DNA of 64,000 bases from contig NC_015500.1 of NCBI RefSeq assembly GCF_000212415.1, forward strand, positions 2,356,001 to 2,420,000, in the 5' to 3' direction. A program made the position numbers and the translations under genes. How positions within the stretch are numbered: the stretch's first letter is position 1; every line of letters starts with the position of its first letter. The notes beneath the pieces are model-generated. The model saw only the letters and a program-made list of their open reading frames with translations. It was not told where the DNA came from and searched no databases. Of the stretch, positions 52,375 through 59,979 are shown piece by piece. This DNA comes from Treponema brennaborense DSM 12168 (lineage in GTDB: Bacteria > Spirochaetota > Spirochaetia > Treponematales > Treponemataceae).

Positions 52375-53172
52375 TTACAGAACCTCCTTTTCCGACACGC
52401 CGAGCGCCTGCGCGAGCAGTTCCGTAAAATAATATACGGGAGTCGTTTTTGACGCTTCGTTCTTGTTCAGATTATACAGGCAAAGCGGGCACGCGGTTAC
52501 CAATAATTCGGCATCCGATTCCGCCGCGTTCAAAAGAATTTTGCCGCCGCGTTTGTGCGCCGTATTTTTATCTTCAATCGTAGCGTAACCGCCGCAGCAT
52601 TCGTTGCGCAAACCGTACGCAACCGGTTCGCCGCCGATTGCACGGATAAAATCTTCGATAATCACCGGATTTTCCGGATTATCCATCTGCATGACCCGCC
52701 CGGGACGCAGCAGCAAGCAGCCGTAATACGCGCCGATTTTTTTACCGGTAAACGGTTTTACGACCTTTTTTGCAATCGCATCGAAACCGACTACGTCGCG
52801 CAGCAATTCCAGATAATGCAGCACCTTCGTTTCACCGTTGTACGGCGTTTCAAGCTGCATATAGTTGTTCGCCTTCGCCGCAATCTCCGCGTCGGTACGC
52901 ATATCGTTGTTCACCTGCTTGAGCACGTTGTGACACGCCGAACAGATCGTTACCAAATCGCGGCCGCCGTCGCGCGCCTGAGCGAGCGTGCGCACGGAAG
53001 ACAGCTTCGTCGCGATTTCATCTTTTGCCATCGGATACACGCCGCCGCAGCACTGCCATTCGGGAACTTCTTCAAGCGTAATTCCCAAAGCGGCGGCGGC
53101 CGCGCGTGCGGAACGATCAAGTTCGACCGCTTTCGTCCGCAGCGTGCATCCCGGATAATAACTGAAAGTCAT
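52375..53172 (-). CDS. hdrB: HdrB: heterodisulfide reductase subunit B with two CCG domains
   Basis: 265 residues. Two complete cysteine-rich domains that hold the noncubane [4Fe-4S] clusters in archaeal HdrB: GCTLRTK with EWQCCGGVYPM and SACHNVL, then YGCLLLRPGR with ECCGGYATIE and TACPLC. In methanogens this is where the CoM-CoB disulfide is cleaved; bacteria lack it, so the partner here is open (a small-protein disulfide or the fumarate reductase). First gene of hdrBCA-flxDCBA-frdBA-aaex-fdx. Confidence 0.92.
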   Translation of the reverse strand: MTFSYYPGCTLRTKAVELDRSARAAAAALGITLEEVPEWQCCGGVYPMAKDEIATKLSSVRTLAQARDGGRDLVTICSACHNVLKQVNNDMRTDAEIAAKANNYMQLETPYNGETKVLHYLELLRDVVGFDAIAKKVVKPFTGKKIGAYYGCLLLRPGRVMQMDNPENPVIIEDFIRAIGGEPVAYGLRNECCGGYATIEDKNTAHKRGGKILLNAAESDAELLVTACPLCLYNLNKNEASKTTPVYYFTELLAQALGVSEKEVL

Positions 53173-53254
53173 TTTTCTTCCTTATAAGTTTGGCGGCATG
53201 TATGCGCGCCGGGTTAAAGAGTCTGCGCAAACACTGCAAAAGCGCAAACTCCCG

Positions 53255-53278
53255 TTAAAAGTGCACCGGCACTTTTAA
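53255..53278. terminator. Hairpin between fumC and hdrB
   Basis: TTAAAAGTGC (53255-53264), ACCG loop, GCACTTTTAA (53269-53278): perfect 10-bp stem. There is no long T run, so it may be partly read through, letting mdh-fumC transcripts continue into the hdr genes. Confidence 0.55.
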
Positions 53279-53292
53279 ACCTGCAGTGCGTT

Positions 53293-54669
53293 CTAAACCA
53301 TTTGTTCGGGATGAAATACTTCATCGAATTTTTCGGCACTCAGGAAACCGAGCGCAACGCACGCTTCTTTCAGGGAAATGTTTTCCTTGAACGCTTTTTT
53401 TGCCGTTTTCGCCGCGTTTTCATATCCGATATACGGATTGAGCGCGGTAACGAGCATCAGTGAATTGTGCAGGTTGTGGTGCATTTTTTCCCGATTCGCT
53501 TTTATGCCGACCGCGCAGTTATCGTTGAACGAAACCATCGCTTCGGCAAGCAGCCGCACTGACTGCAAAAAATTGTAAATGCAGACCGGCATGAACACGT
53601 TCAGCTCAAAGTTTCCCTGACTTGCGGCCATACCGACGGCAACGTCGTTGCCCATAACCTGAACGGCGACCATCGTTACCGCTTCGCACTGCGTGGGATT
53701 GACTTTACCGGGCATGATTGAAGAACCGGGTTCGTTTTCGGGTATGAAAATTTCACCGAGACCGTCGCGCGGTCCGGACGCGAGCCAGCGAATATCGTTC
53801 GCGATTTTCATCATATCGCACGCGAGCGCTTTGACCGCGCCGTGAGCGAATACGATTTCGTCCTTACTGGTGAGCGCGTGGAATTTGTTCGCAGCGGTAA
53901 CGAATTTTTTACCGGTCAGTTCCGACACGGCGGCGGCGACTTTTACGTCGAAGCCTTTCGGTGCGTTCAGCCCCGTCCCGACCGCCGTTCCGCCGAGCGC
54001 AAGCTCGGTCAGCGGTTCTATCGAACGGACGATCAGTTCGCGGTCGCGTTCCAAAGAAGAACGCCAGCCGCTGATTTCCTGCGAAAAGGTAATCGGCGTC
54101 GCGTCCTGTAAATGCGTGCGTCCGCTTTTGACGACGCCTTCGTTTTCGGCTTCGAGCCGTTTGAACGTCGCAATCAGCGTATCGACGGCGGGCAGCAGTT
54201 TGTCTTCGAGCGCCATAACCGCCGAAATGTGCATCGCCGTCGGGAACGTGTCGTTCGACGACTGACTCATGTTGATGTCGTCGTTCGGATGCAGCAGTTT
54301 GGAACCGGCGATTTCATTGCCGCGGTTCGCGATAACTTCGTTCGCGTTCATGTTCGACTGCGTACCGCTTCCGGTCTGCCAGACGACGAGCGGAAAATGA
54401 TCGTTCAGCGAACCGGAAATGACTTCGTCGCAGGCTTTACCTATTGCGGAAAGTTTTTCCGCAGTCATTTTTTCGGGCTTGAGCGCGGCGTTCGCCATTG
54501 CGGCAGCCTTTTTGAGGATACCGAACGCTTTGGTAATTTCGCGCGGCATCGTTTCGATTCCGACGCCGATTTTGAAGTTTTCGTGACTGCGTTCCGTCTG
54601 GGCGGCCCAATATTTATCGGCGGGAACTTTTACCTCGCCCATTGAATCGTGTTCTATTCTGTATTCCAT
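53293..54669 (-). CDS. fumC: Class II fumarase
   Basis: 458 residues, homotetrameric, iron-free fumarate hydratase. Signatures: [20 protein letters not shown] (about 102-121), [15 protein letters not shown] (about 135), [20 protein letters not shown] and [20 protein letters not shown] (about 312-331) with the mobile catalytic serine loop. With the upstream dehydrogenase it would make fumarate from malate for FrdAB. The gene follows mdh by 22 nt. Confidence 0.96.
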   Translation of the reverse strand: MEYRIEHDSMGEVKVPADKYWAAQTERSHENFKIGVGIETMPREITKAFGILKKAAAMANAALKPEKMTAEKLSAIGKACDEVISGSLNDHFPLVVWQTGSGTQSNMNANEVIANRGNEIAGSKLLHPNDDINMSQSSNDTFPTAMHISAVMALEDKLLPAVDTLIATFKRLEAENEGVVKSGRTHLQDATPITFSQEISGWRSSLERDRELIVRSIEPLTELALGGTAVGTGLNAPKGFDVKVAAAVSELTGKKFVTAANKFHALTSKDEIVFAHGAVKALACDMMKIANDIRWLASGPRDGLGEIFIPENEPGSSIMPGKVNPTQCEAVTMVAVQVMGNDVAVGMAASQGNFELNVFMPVCIYNFLQSVRLLAEAMVSFNDNCAVGIKANREKMHHNLHNSLMLVTALNPYIGYENAAKTAKKAFKENISLKEACVALGFLSAEKFDEVFHPEQMV

Positions 54670-54691
54670 AATACCGTACTATGCTCCGCGC

Positions 54692-55639
54692 TTAAAATTT
54701 CAGCTGGCTGATAACGTCTTTGAGGCTGTCGGCGCTTTTCTTCAGCGATGCGACTTCCGTATCGGACATCGGCAGAATCAGTTTTCCGCCGATACCGTCG
54801 CGGCCTACCAGGGAAAGCGTACTCAGACACACGTCTTCAATACCGTACTCGCCGTGCATCAGCGTGGAAACGGTCAGCGTCGTGTCCGTTTCGCAGAAAA
54901 TGCATTTGCAGACGTGACAGACCGAAATGGCGATCGCGTAGAACGTCGCGCCTTTGCGGGAAATGATGCGTCCGCCGGATTTGCGTACGTAATTTTCAAC
55001 TTCTTCATGCACCAGCGGCGGGAACAATTTGTCTTCCGCTTTTACGCAGCTGCTGAACGAATCGATCGGCACCGTCGAAATATTGCACAGCGACCACGGC
55101 ACGAACGAACTGTCGCCGTGTTCGCCGAACACGTACGCGTGCACGTTCTGCTGGCTGACTTTGTAATATTCGGAAAGGCGCGAACGAAGACGCGCGGTGT
55201 CCAGCGTCGTTCCGGAACCGATAATGCGGTTTTCGGGCAGCCCGGACGTTTTATAGAACTGATACGTCAGAATATCGACCGGATTGGCAACGATAATATA
55301 TATCGCGTCCGGCGCGTATTTGGTAATTTCGGGGATGATCGATTTGGTGATATTGACGTTCGTCTGCGCCAAATCGAGGCGGGACTGACCGGGTTTGCGG
55401 GCGATGCCGGAGGTCAGAATGACGATATCAGAATCTTTGGCGTCCTGATAGCTTCCCGCGTAAATCTGAACGGGATCACAAAACGGCATTCCCTGCCGGA
55501 TATCCAGTGCTTCACCCAATGATTTTTCGAGGTTGATGTCGATCATGACAATTTCGGAAGCAAGACTCTGCACTGCAAGCGTGTACGCGATAGTAGAGCC
55601 GACGCTGCCCGATCCGATGATAGTAATTTTGTTTCCCAT
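54692..55639 (-). CDS. LDH/MDH-family dehydrogenase, predicted malate dehydrogenase
   Basis: 315 residues. NAD site GSGSVGSTIAYTL (10-22), NPVDILTY (about 124), RIIGSGTTLDTARLRSRLSE with the substrate arginine, and GEHGDS (about 178) with the catalytic His. Overall wording is L-lactate-dehydrogenase-like, but the specificity loop reads SGIARKPGQSRLDL: Arg81 stands where LDHs have Gln102 and malate dehydrogenases have Arg. Gln102Arg is the known change that turns an LDH into an MDH, and fumC next door agrees. ATG 55639 has AAGGA upstream; longer frames have no such site. Confidence 0.85.
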   Translation of the reverse strand: MGNKITIIGSGSVGSTIAYTLAVQSLASEIVMIDINLEKSLGEALDIRQGMPFCDPVQIYAGSYQDAKDSDIVILTSGIARKPGQSRLDLAQTNVNITKSIIPEITKYAPDAIYIIVANPVDILTYQFYKTSGLPENRIIGSGTTLDTARLRSRLSEYYKVSQQNVHAYVFGEHGDSSFVPWSLCNISTVPIDSFSSCVKAEDKLFPPLVHEEVENYVRKSGGRIISRKGATFYAIAISVCHVCKCIFCETDTTLTVSTLMHGEYGIEDVCLSTLSLVGRDGIGGKLILPMSDTEVASLKKSADSLKDVISQLKF

Positions 55640-55712
55640 TATATCCGTCCTTATAGCAAGTGCCGAAGCCGGAAAAATTCCGGGAGCACCCGTATTTTCA
55701 TAGTACGGTGCC

Positions 55713-55718
55713 AGTATA
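55713..55718 (-). promoter_or_regulatory. Extended -10 promoter of mdh-fumC
   Basis: Minus-strand TGGTATACT gives an extended -10 (TATACT 55718-55713) with no clear -35. The leader of about 67 nt holds a short CCGGAA/TTCCGG hairpin. Confidence 0.5.
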
Positions 55719-55844
55719 CCAAAACGTAAAAAATTAGGGAATACATTTAGATAATATTTTATCAATAATTTTTTAGATAAATGCTGTTTTTTGTAATCGG
55801 ACAACGGTATTGTGCAAAAACTTCGTACAATACCGCATATCCGG

Positions 55845-56669
55845 TTATTTTTCAGCGTTTCGGCGAGCCGAACCGGCCAGAATGCGCGCATACGGGAGCG
55901 GCGCCAGCATAAGCAGGACGGCGATTCCCAGCCCGGCGAGCGCCGGAACGGTGTTGCCTGAACGGACGGTTACGATCGCCGCGGCGAGCAGCAGCACACC
56001 GGCGCCGACTCCGCAGAATCCGGCCGCGCGGTGCGTTTTACGCCAAACCGTTTTATCCGAAAACGTCGCGGCTGTCCGCACTCCCAGCCATTTATTCGGT
56101 TTTATGAGCGCCGAATAATTGCCGATCGCCATAAACGTGAGCGCAAGCGGTACGAGTATAAACAGCAGCATCACCGCGGGCATCGGTTCGCCGGACGCCG
56201 CGCGCTCGAACTGAAACGCCGCATATACGCACATCCATGACGCGCACAGCAGCACGGCGGTTACCGCCGAGATAACGACGGCGACGACTTTTACGTTCTG
56301 TTTTTCGGGTTTCGTTGCGCGGAATGCGCACAGCGCCGCTACCGGAAACAACACCGGAATCAGCGAAAAAAGCCGCAGTTCCCACACGCTGCCCCAACGG
56401 TCTGCCATCAACGCCCAATTCACGTGCACCGGTACGGACGCGGGCAGGCGCGCCGTTACGGCGAACAGCACCGCGCAATTAAGCAGCGCTGCGGCGGCGC
56501 ATACGATGCACGTAATCAGTCCGACGCGCATCGGCGAAACCGCCGCACGGGAAGTATCAGCCGCGCGGGAAGTATCAGCCGCGCGGACGCCGTCGTCAAT
56601 CACACGGGCAGAATCAGCTGTCCGAGAAGTATCCGCGTACATCGGCGGATCGGATTTTTTTTCATTCAT
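55845..56669 (-). CDS. SdpI/DUF1648-family membrane protein, immunity-like
   Basis: 274 residues. After a repetitive hydrophilic head (repeated RAADTSRAADTSRAA, residues 12-42), six or seven helices follow. DUF1648 shows as ASVPVHVNWALMADRWGSVW (about 75-94), and the SdpI signature is KPNKWLGVRTAATFSDKTVWRKTH (split across 190-214), ending in two helices. SdpI of Bacillus subtilis gives immunity to the SdpC toxin and controls its ArsR-type partner. The head repeat is unusual. It overlaps the regulator gene by 4 nt. If the ATG at Met47 were used the head would be lost. Confidence 0.8.
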   Translation of the reverse strand: MNEKKSDPPMYADTSRTADSARVIDDGVRAADTSRAADTSRAAVSPMRVGLITCIVCAAAALLNCAVLFAVTARLPASVPVHVNWALMADRWGSVWELRLFSLIPVLFPVAALCAFRATKPEKQNVKVVAVVISAVTAVLLCASWMCVYAAFQFERAASGEPMPAVMLLFILVPLALTFMAIGNYSALIKPNKWLGVRTAATFSDKTVWRKTHRAAGFCGVGAGVLLLAAAIVTVRSGNTVPALAGLGIAVLLMLAPLPYARILAGSARRNAEK

Positions 56670-56950
56670 TTGTTTGCCTCCAAAGGATCACTCGACGAAT
56701 CGGCCATTGCAACGACCAATTCTATCAATTCCTGAAAAACCGTCATATTGGCCGAATAGATCAAATTCTGCCCTTTTTTTTCGCATGAAACGAGTCCCGC
56801 GTTTTTCAGGATACTCAAATGGTGAGAAACCGACGGTTTCGCCATATCAAAATGGGCGGCGATTTCACCGGCCGTCATATCGCGCTCCCGTAAAAGCGCG
56901 ATAATCGTCCGCCGCGATTTATCCGCCAGCGCATTCCACACATCCGACAC
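56666..56950 (-). CDS. ArsR-family repressor, SdpR-like
   Basis: 94 residues. Winged helix with RRTIIALLRERDMTAGEIAAHF, recognition helix KPSVSHHLSILKNAGLV (about 40-56) and a beta wing CEKKGQNLIYSAN. It lacks the CxC metal-binding motif of ArsR/CadC, so it is an SdpR-type autorepressor. I choose GTG 56950 since GGAGG lies 5 nt before it and the product then begins just before the family's ALAD motif; an ATG at 56962 abuts the palindrome and has no Shine-Dalgarno. Confidence 0.85.
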   Translation of the reverse strand: MSDVWNALADKSRRTIIALLRERDMTAGEIAAHFDMAKPSVSHHLSILKNAGLVSCEKKGQNLIYSANMTVFQELIELVVAMADSSSDPLEANK

Positions 56951-56962
56951 GTTTGCCTCCAT

Positions 56963-57000
56963 TTATTATATATTTAGATATATATCTAAATATATAATAA
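56963..57000. promoter_or_regulatory. 38-bp perfect palindrome, operator of the SdpR-like gene
   Basis: Every base from 56963 to 57000 pairs with its mirror; the core is TTTAGATATATATCTAAA (56973-56990). It lies directly before the regulator gene and in the divergent region with the gene at 57075, where it can block the promoters. Confidence 0.8.
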
Positions 57001-57038
57001 TATAAACACGGAACAGTGTCAAGGCTTGCTGCAACCGA

Positions 57039-57067
57039 TTGCATACTTTCAAAAAATACCATACAGT
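57039..57067 (+). promoter_or_regulatory. Promoter of the transglutaminase-like gene
   Basis: TTGCAT (57039-57044), 17-nt spacer, TACAGT (57062-57067), 7 nt to ATG 57075, no Shine-Dalgarno: probably leaderless. Confidence 0.6.
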
Positions 57068-57074
57068 TTTTGTT

Positions 57075-58499
57075 ATGAACACACACAGGAACCCGTTTTA
57101 TCGGGCAGCGGCCGTTTTAATAATATGCGTATTCCCGGTCGTCTCAGCTGCCTACGGCGTCTCAACCGCAGACGCCGTCTCCGCTGCCGATGCACAGCAG
57201 AATGATACGTTTCCTTCTATTGAACCGGCTTTCGTTTACCGAGCGCAGACGGCGGACGGAGAATTGACGCCGCAAGATTTGATTCAAGCCGCGCTCGCGT
57301 TTTCCGAGTGCCCCGCCGATTCGGACGAAGGGCGCGCAGTGATCGCTGCGTTCAGCCGCATCAGCGCCGCCGTGTCGCAGCCGGATTTTATGCAGCTGCC
57401 GGAACCGGAGCGCGCGGAAGCCGTTCTGTCGCTTCTCTATCGCGACGTGCTGAAACGGTACCGGGAAAACGAATCCCGCATACAGCGCCTGTTTGCCGAA
57501 GGAACGTACAACTGCGTCTCGTCGAGTATCCTGTATATGGCGGCGGCGCGGGCGGCGGGACTGACCGTAACCGGGCAGAAAACGCCCGACCACGCGTTCT
57601 GTACGCTCAACCTTGAAACCGGCGCAGTCGACGTGGAAACGACCAATCCGTACGGCTTCGATCCGGGGTCAAAAAAAGCACTTGCCGCGGAATCAGCAAA
57701 CGCGAGCGCGTACGCATACGTTCCCAAACGCAAATACGCGAACCGCGCCGCCGTCAGCGACCGGGTGTTCGTCGGTCTGATCGGCGGCAACCTGAGCGTT
57801 TCCGCTATGAACCGCGGCGAATACGGACGCGCCGTACCGCTCGCCGCCGCGCGGTACGTATTTCTTGCCGGAGAAACAGGCGGAGCAGCGAACGACGTCC
57901 GCAAAGAATTCGACATCGTGTGCACGAACTACCTGACGGTACTGCAAAAACGGAAAGCATACGATCAAGCGCTCCGCTGGGCGGCTGCGGTTACCGAAAG
58001 ATGGGGAACGACGGACATATGGCAAAAAGCGATAAACACGGCGGTATACAATACGGTTGTGGAATTGCTGAACGGCAAGAGTATTCCGCAAGCGGAATCA
58101 CGTTTTACGGAATGGGAACCGCGTGTTGATGCGAACACGCAGCGAAAGATACGGAACGCAATTGTTGCGGCCCGCGATGCCGAAGGCGCCGCCGTCTGGA
58201 TACAAAAAGTGATTGAAGCGGCAAACGGCAAGGCCTTTCTTGAAGCGGCGGAAATCGCACGGCAGGGACTTGCGGAATATGAAGGCAACGCGCAGCTGAA
58301 AAAACTGCACGATCAGTGTCTGCAAAATTACGCCTCACTCGTACACAATCAAATAGCACTGTTATACAACAGGCAATCGTACGAACAGGCTAAAATGGCT
58401 GCCGAAGAAGGTCTTTCCCACGTACCGGCAAGTAAGCTGCTCCAAAACGATCTGCTGAAAATCACCCGGCAGCTCGAAAATAACGGTATGAACGACTGA
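57075..58499 (+). CDS. Exported transglutaminase-like cysteine protein with TPR-like tail
   Basis: 474 residues with signal peptide (AAAVLIICVFPVVSAAYG). Residues about 90-200 form a transglutaminase/peptidase-like core: GTYNCVSSSILYMAAARAAG with the Cys, DHAFCTLNLE with the His, and VDVETTNPYGF with the acidic residue in the right order. The C-terminal half (220-474) is helical and TPR-like (YEQAKMAAEEGLSHVPASKL). The role is unknown; periplasmic proteins of this plan often work as proteases or scaffold-binding factors. It runs toward uraA. Confidence 0.7.
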   Translation: MNTHRNPFYRAAAVLIICVFPVVSAAYGVSTADAVSAADAQQNDTFPSIEPAFVYRAQTADGELTPQDLIQAALAFSECPADSDEGRAVIAAFSRISAAVSQPDFMQLPEPERAEAVLSLLYRDVLKRYRENESRIQRLFAEGTYNCVSSSILYMAAARAAGLTVTGQKTPDHAFCTLNLETGAVDVETTNPYGFDPGSKKALAAESANASAYAYVPKRKYANRAAVSDRVFVGLIGGNLSVSAMNRGEYGRAVPLAAARYVFLAGETGGAANDVRKEFDIVCTNYLTVLQKRKAYDQALRWAAAVTERWGTTDIWQKAINTAVYNTVVELLNGKSIPQAESRFTEWEPRVDANTQRKIRNAIVAARDAEGAAVWIQKVIEAANGKAFLEAAEIARQGLAEYEGNAQLKKLHDQCLQNYASLVHNQIALLYNRQSYEQAKMAAEEGLSHVPASKLLQNDLLKITRQLENNGMND

Positions 58500-58570
58500 T
58501 GATCGTCCGTACCGTTATTAACGCCAAGCAGCCGGAAACCGGCGCGTAGCCTGCCGGCGCTGAAAACACA

Positions 58571-59860
58571 TCAGTCTTTTTCAGCCTCGGGCGTATCGAT
58601 CGTTTTAGGCAGCAGCAAGTTCAGCAGAATACCGACCAGCGTCGCAAGCGCGACGCCGCCCAGAGAGAACGTAAAACTCTGGCCGATGTTGAACTGCAGG
58701 ATACCGCCGCCGATACCGATAACCATAATAACCGACGAAATGGTCAAATTCCGCTTATCCTTGTAGTCGACGCCACTTTCGACGATCGTGCGCAATCCGC
58801 TTGAAGCGATCAGTCCGTACAGCAGCATGGAAATACCGCCCATAACCGGACCGGGAATAGTCTGAATGATAGCACCGAATTTCTGGATAAAAGACAGCAG
58901 CAGCGCAATCACGGCCGCGCCGCCGATAACCCAAACGCTGTACACTTTCGTAATCGCCATTACGCCGATATTTTCACCGTACGTCGTATTGGGCGGGCCG
59001 CCCCACAAAGACGCCCAGGCCGTCGCAAGTCCGTCGCCGAGCAGCGTCCGATGCAGTCCCGGATCCTTGTAAAAATCGCGGCCGACGACTTTGGACGTAA
59101 CGAGCGTATCGCCCAAATGTTCGCAGATCGTCGCGAGCGACACGATGATAAACGTAATAATCGGCACTATGCTGAATTGCGGCAGCGCGAAATGCGGAAA
59201 ACCGAACCAAGCCGCCTCTTTTACAATGGTAAAGTCGATCAGCTTATACGCCGGAAAGAACAACCCCATCACGAACGTAAACATATATCCGCCGACCAGT
59301 CCGATCAGGATCGAAATCGTATTGAAAAATCCCTTGCAGAAAATGCTGGCAACGACGGCAATGCCGAGCGTCACGATGGCGATTGAAAAATACGCCAAAG
59401 AATAGGTACCGTTGTTCATCATAGCCGAATTCATCGCCGTAGGAGCAAGATTCAAACCGATGACGATGATAACCGAACCGATAACGACCGGCGGCAGCGC
59501 GCGGTCGAGCCATGCCGTACCGGCAACTTTCACGATTCCGGCCACGAGGGCATAAAAAATACCGGCACAAAACGCGCCGCCAAGCGCAGCCGGCATTCCA
59601 TACACACTTGAAATCCCGATTATCGCCGGAATGAACGCGAAAGACGATCCCAAAAAGGCGGGAACTTTCGCGCCGGTTACCAGAATATAAATCAGCGTTC
59701 CGGTTCCCGCCGTAAACAAAGCGGTCGACGGGCTTAACCCCGTCAGCAGCGGAACCAGAACGGTTGCGCCGAACATGGCGAACACGTGCTGAAAACTCAG
59801 CGGAATCCAACGCCCCAGCGGAGGGCGGTCGGAAGGGCCCAGAATCGAATGATCACTCAT
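58571..59860 (-). CDS. uraA: Uracil permease, NCS2 family
   Basis: 429 residues, 14 helices. NCS2/UraA marks: PLSFQHVFAMFGATVLVPLL (about 18-37), GTGTLIYILVT, SLATICEHLGDTLVTSKVVG (about 231-250) with the conserved uracil-binding glutamate, and GGPPNTTYGENIGVMAITKV (about 280-299) with the second glutamate. UraA imports uracil with protons. AGGAGG precedes ATG 59860. Confidence 0.92.
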   Translation of the reverse strand: MSDHSILGPSDRPPLGRWIPLSFQHVFAMFGATVLVPLLTGLSPSTALFTAGTGTLIYILVTGAKVPAFLGSSFAFIPAIIGISSVYGMPAALGGAFCAGIFYALVAGIVKVAGTAWLDRALPPVVIGSVIIVIGLNLAPTAMNSAMMNNGTYSLAYFSIAIVTLGIAVVASIFCKGFFNTISILIGLVGGYMFTFVMGLFFPAYKLIDFTIVKEAAWFGFPHFALPQFSIVPIITFIIVSLATICEHLGDTLVTSKVVGRDFYKDPGLHRTLLGDGLATAWASLWGGPPNTTYGENIGVMAITKVYSVWVIGGAAVIALLLSFIQKFGAIIQTIPGPVMGGISMLLYGLIASSGLRTIVESGVDYKDKRNLTISSVIMVIGIGGGILQFNIGQSFTFSLGGVALATLVGILLNLLLPKTIDTPEAEKD

Positions 59861-59886
59861 TTTTTCCTCCTCACAAATCGTCGAAC

Positions 59887-59915
59887 ACTGTAGCATAAAT
59901 GCCGATTTTTGAAAA
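59887..59915 (-). promoter_or_regulatory. Promoter of uraA
   Basis: Minus-strand TTTTCA (59915-59910), 17-nt spacer, TACAGT (59892-59887) with TGC before it, an extended -10. Confidence 0.55.
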
Positions 59916-59944
59916 GAATGAAACATATATATTGAAAAGAAATA

Positions 59945-59973
59945 TATACAACTGAGACAAAAAAAAGTATACT
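59945..59973 (+). promoter_or_regulatory. Promoter of the beta-propeller gene
   Basis: TATACA (59945-59950), 17-nt spacer, TATACT (59968-59973), 6 nt to ATG 59980. Poly-A and no Shine-Dalgarno: probably leaderless. Confidence 0.6.
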
Positions 59974-59979
59974 TTTCCC

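Noticed and set aside
55640-55891. 84-residue N-terminal extension of the LDH/MDH-type protein
   Set aside because: The Rossmann start MGNKITIIGSGSVG with a ribosome-binding site begins at 55639; the extension covers the promoter.
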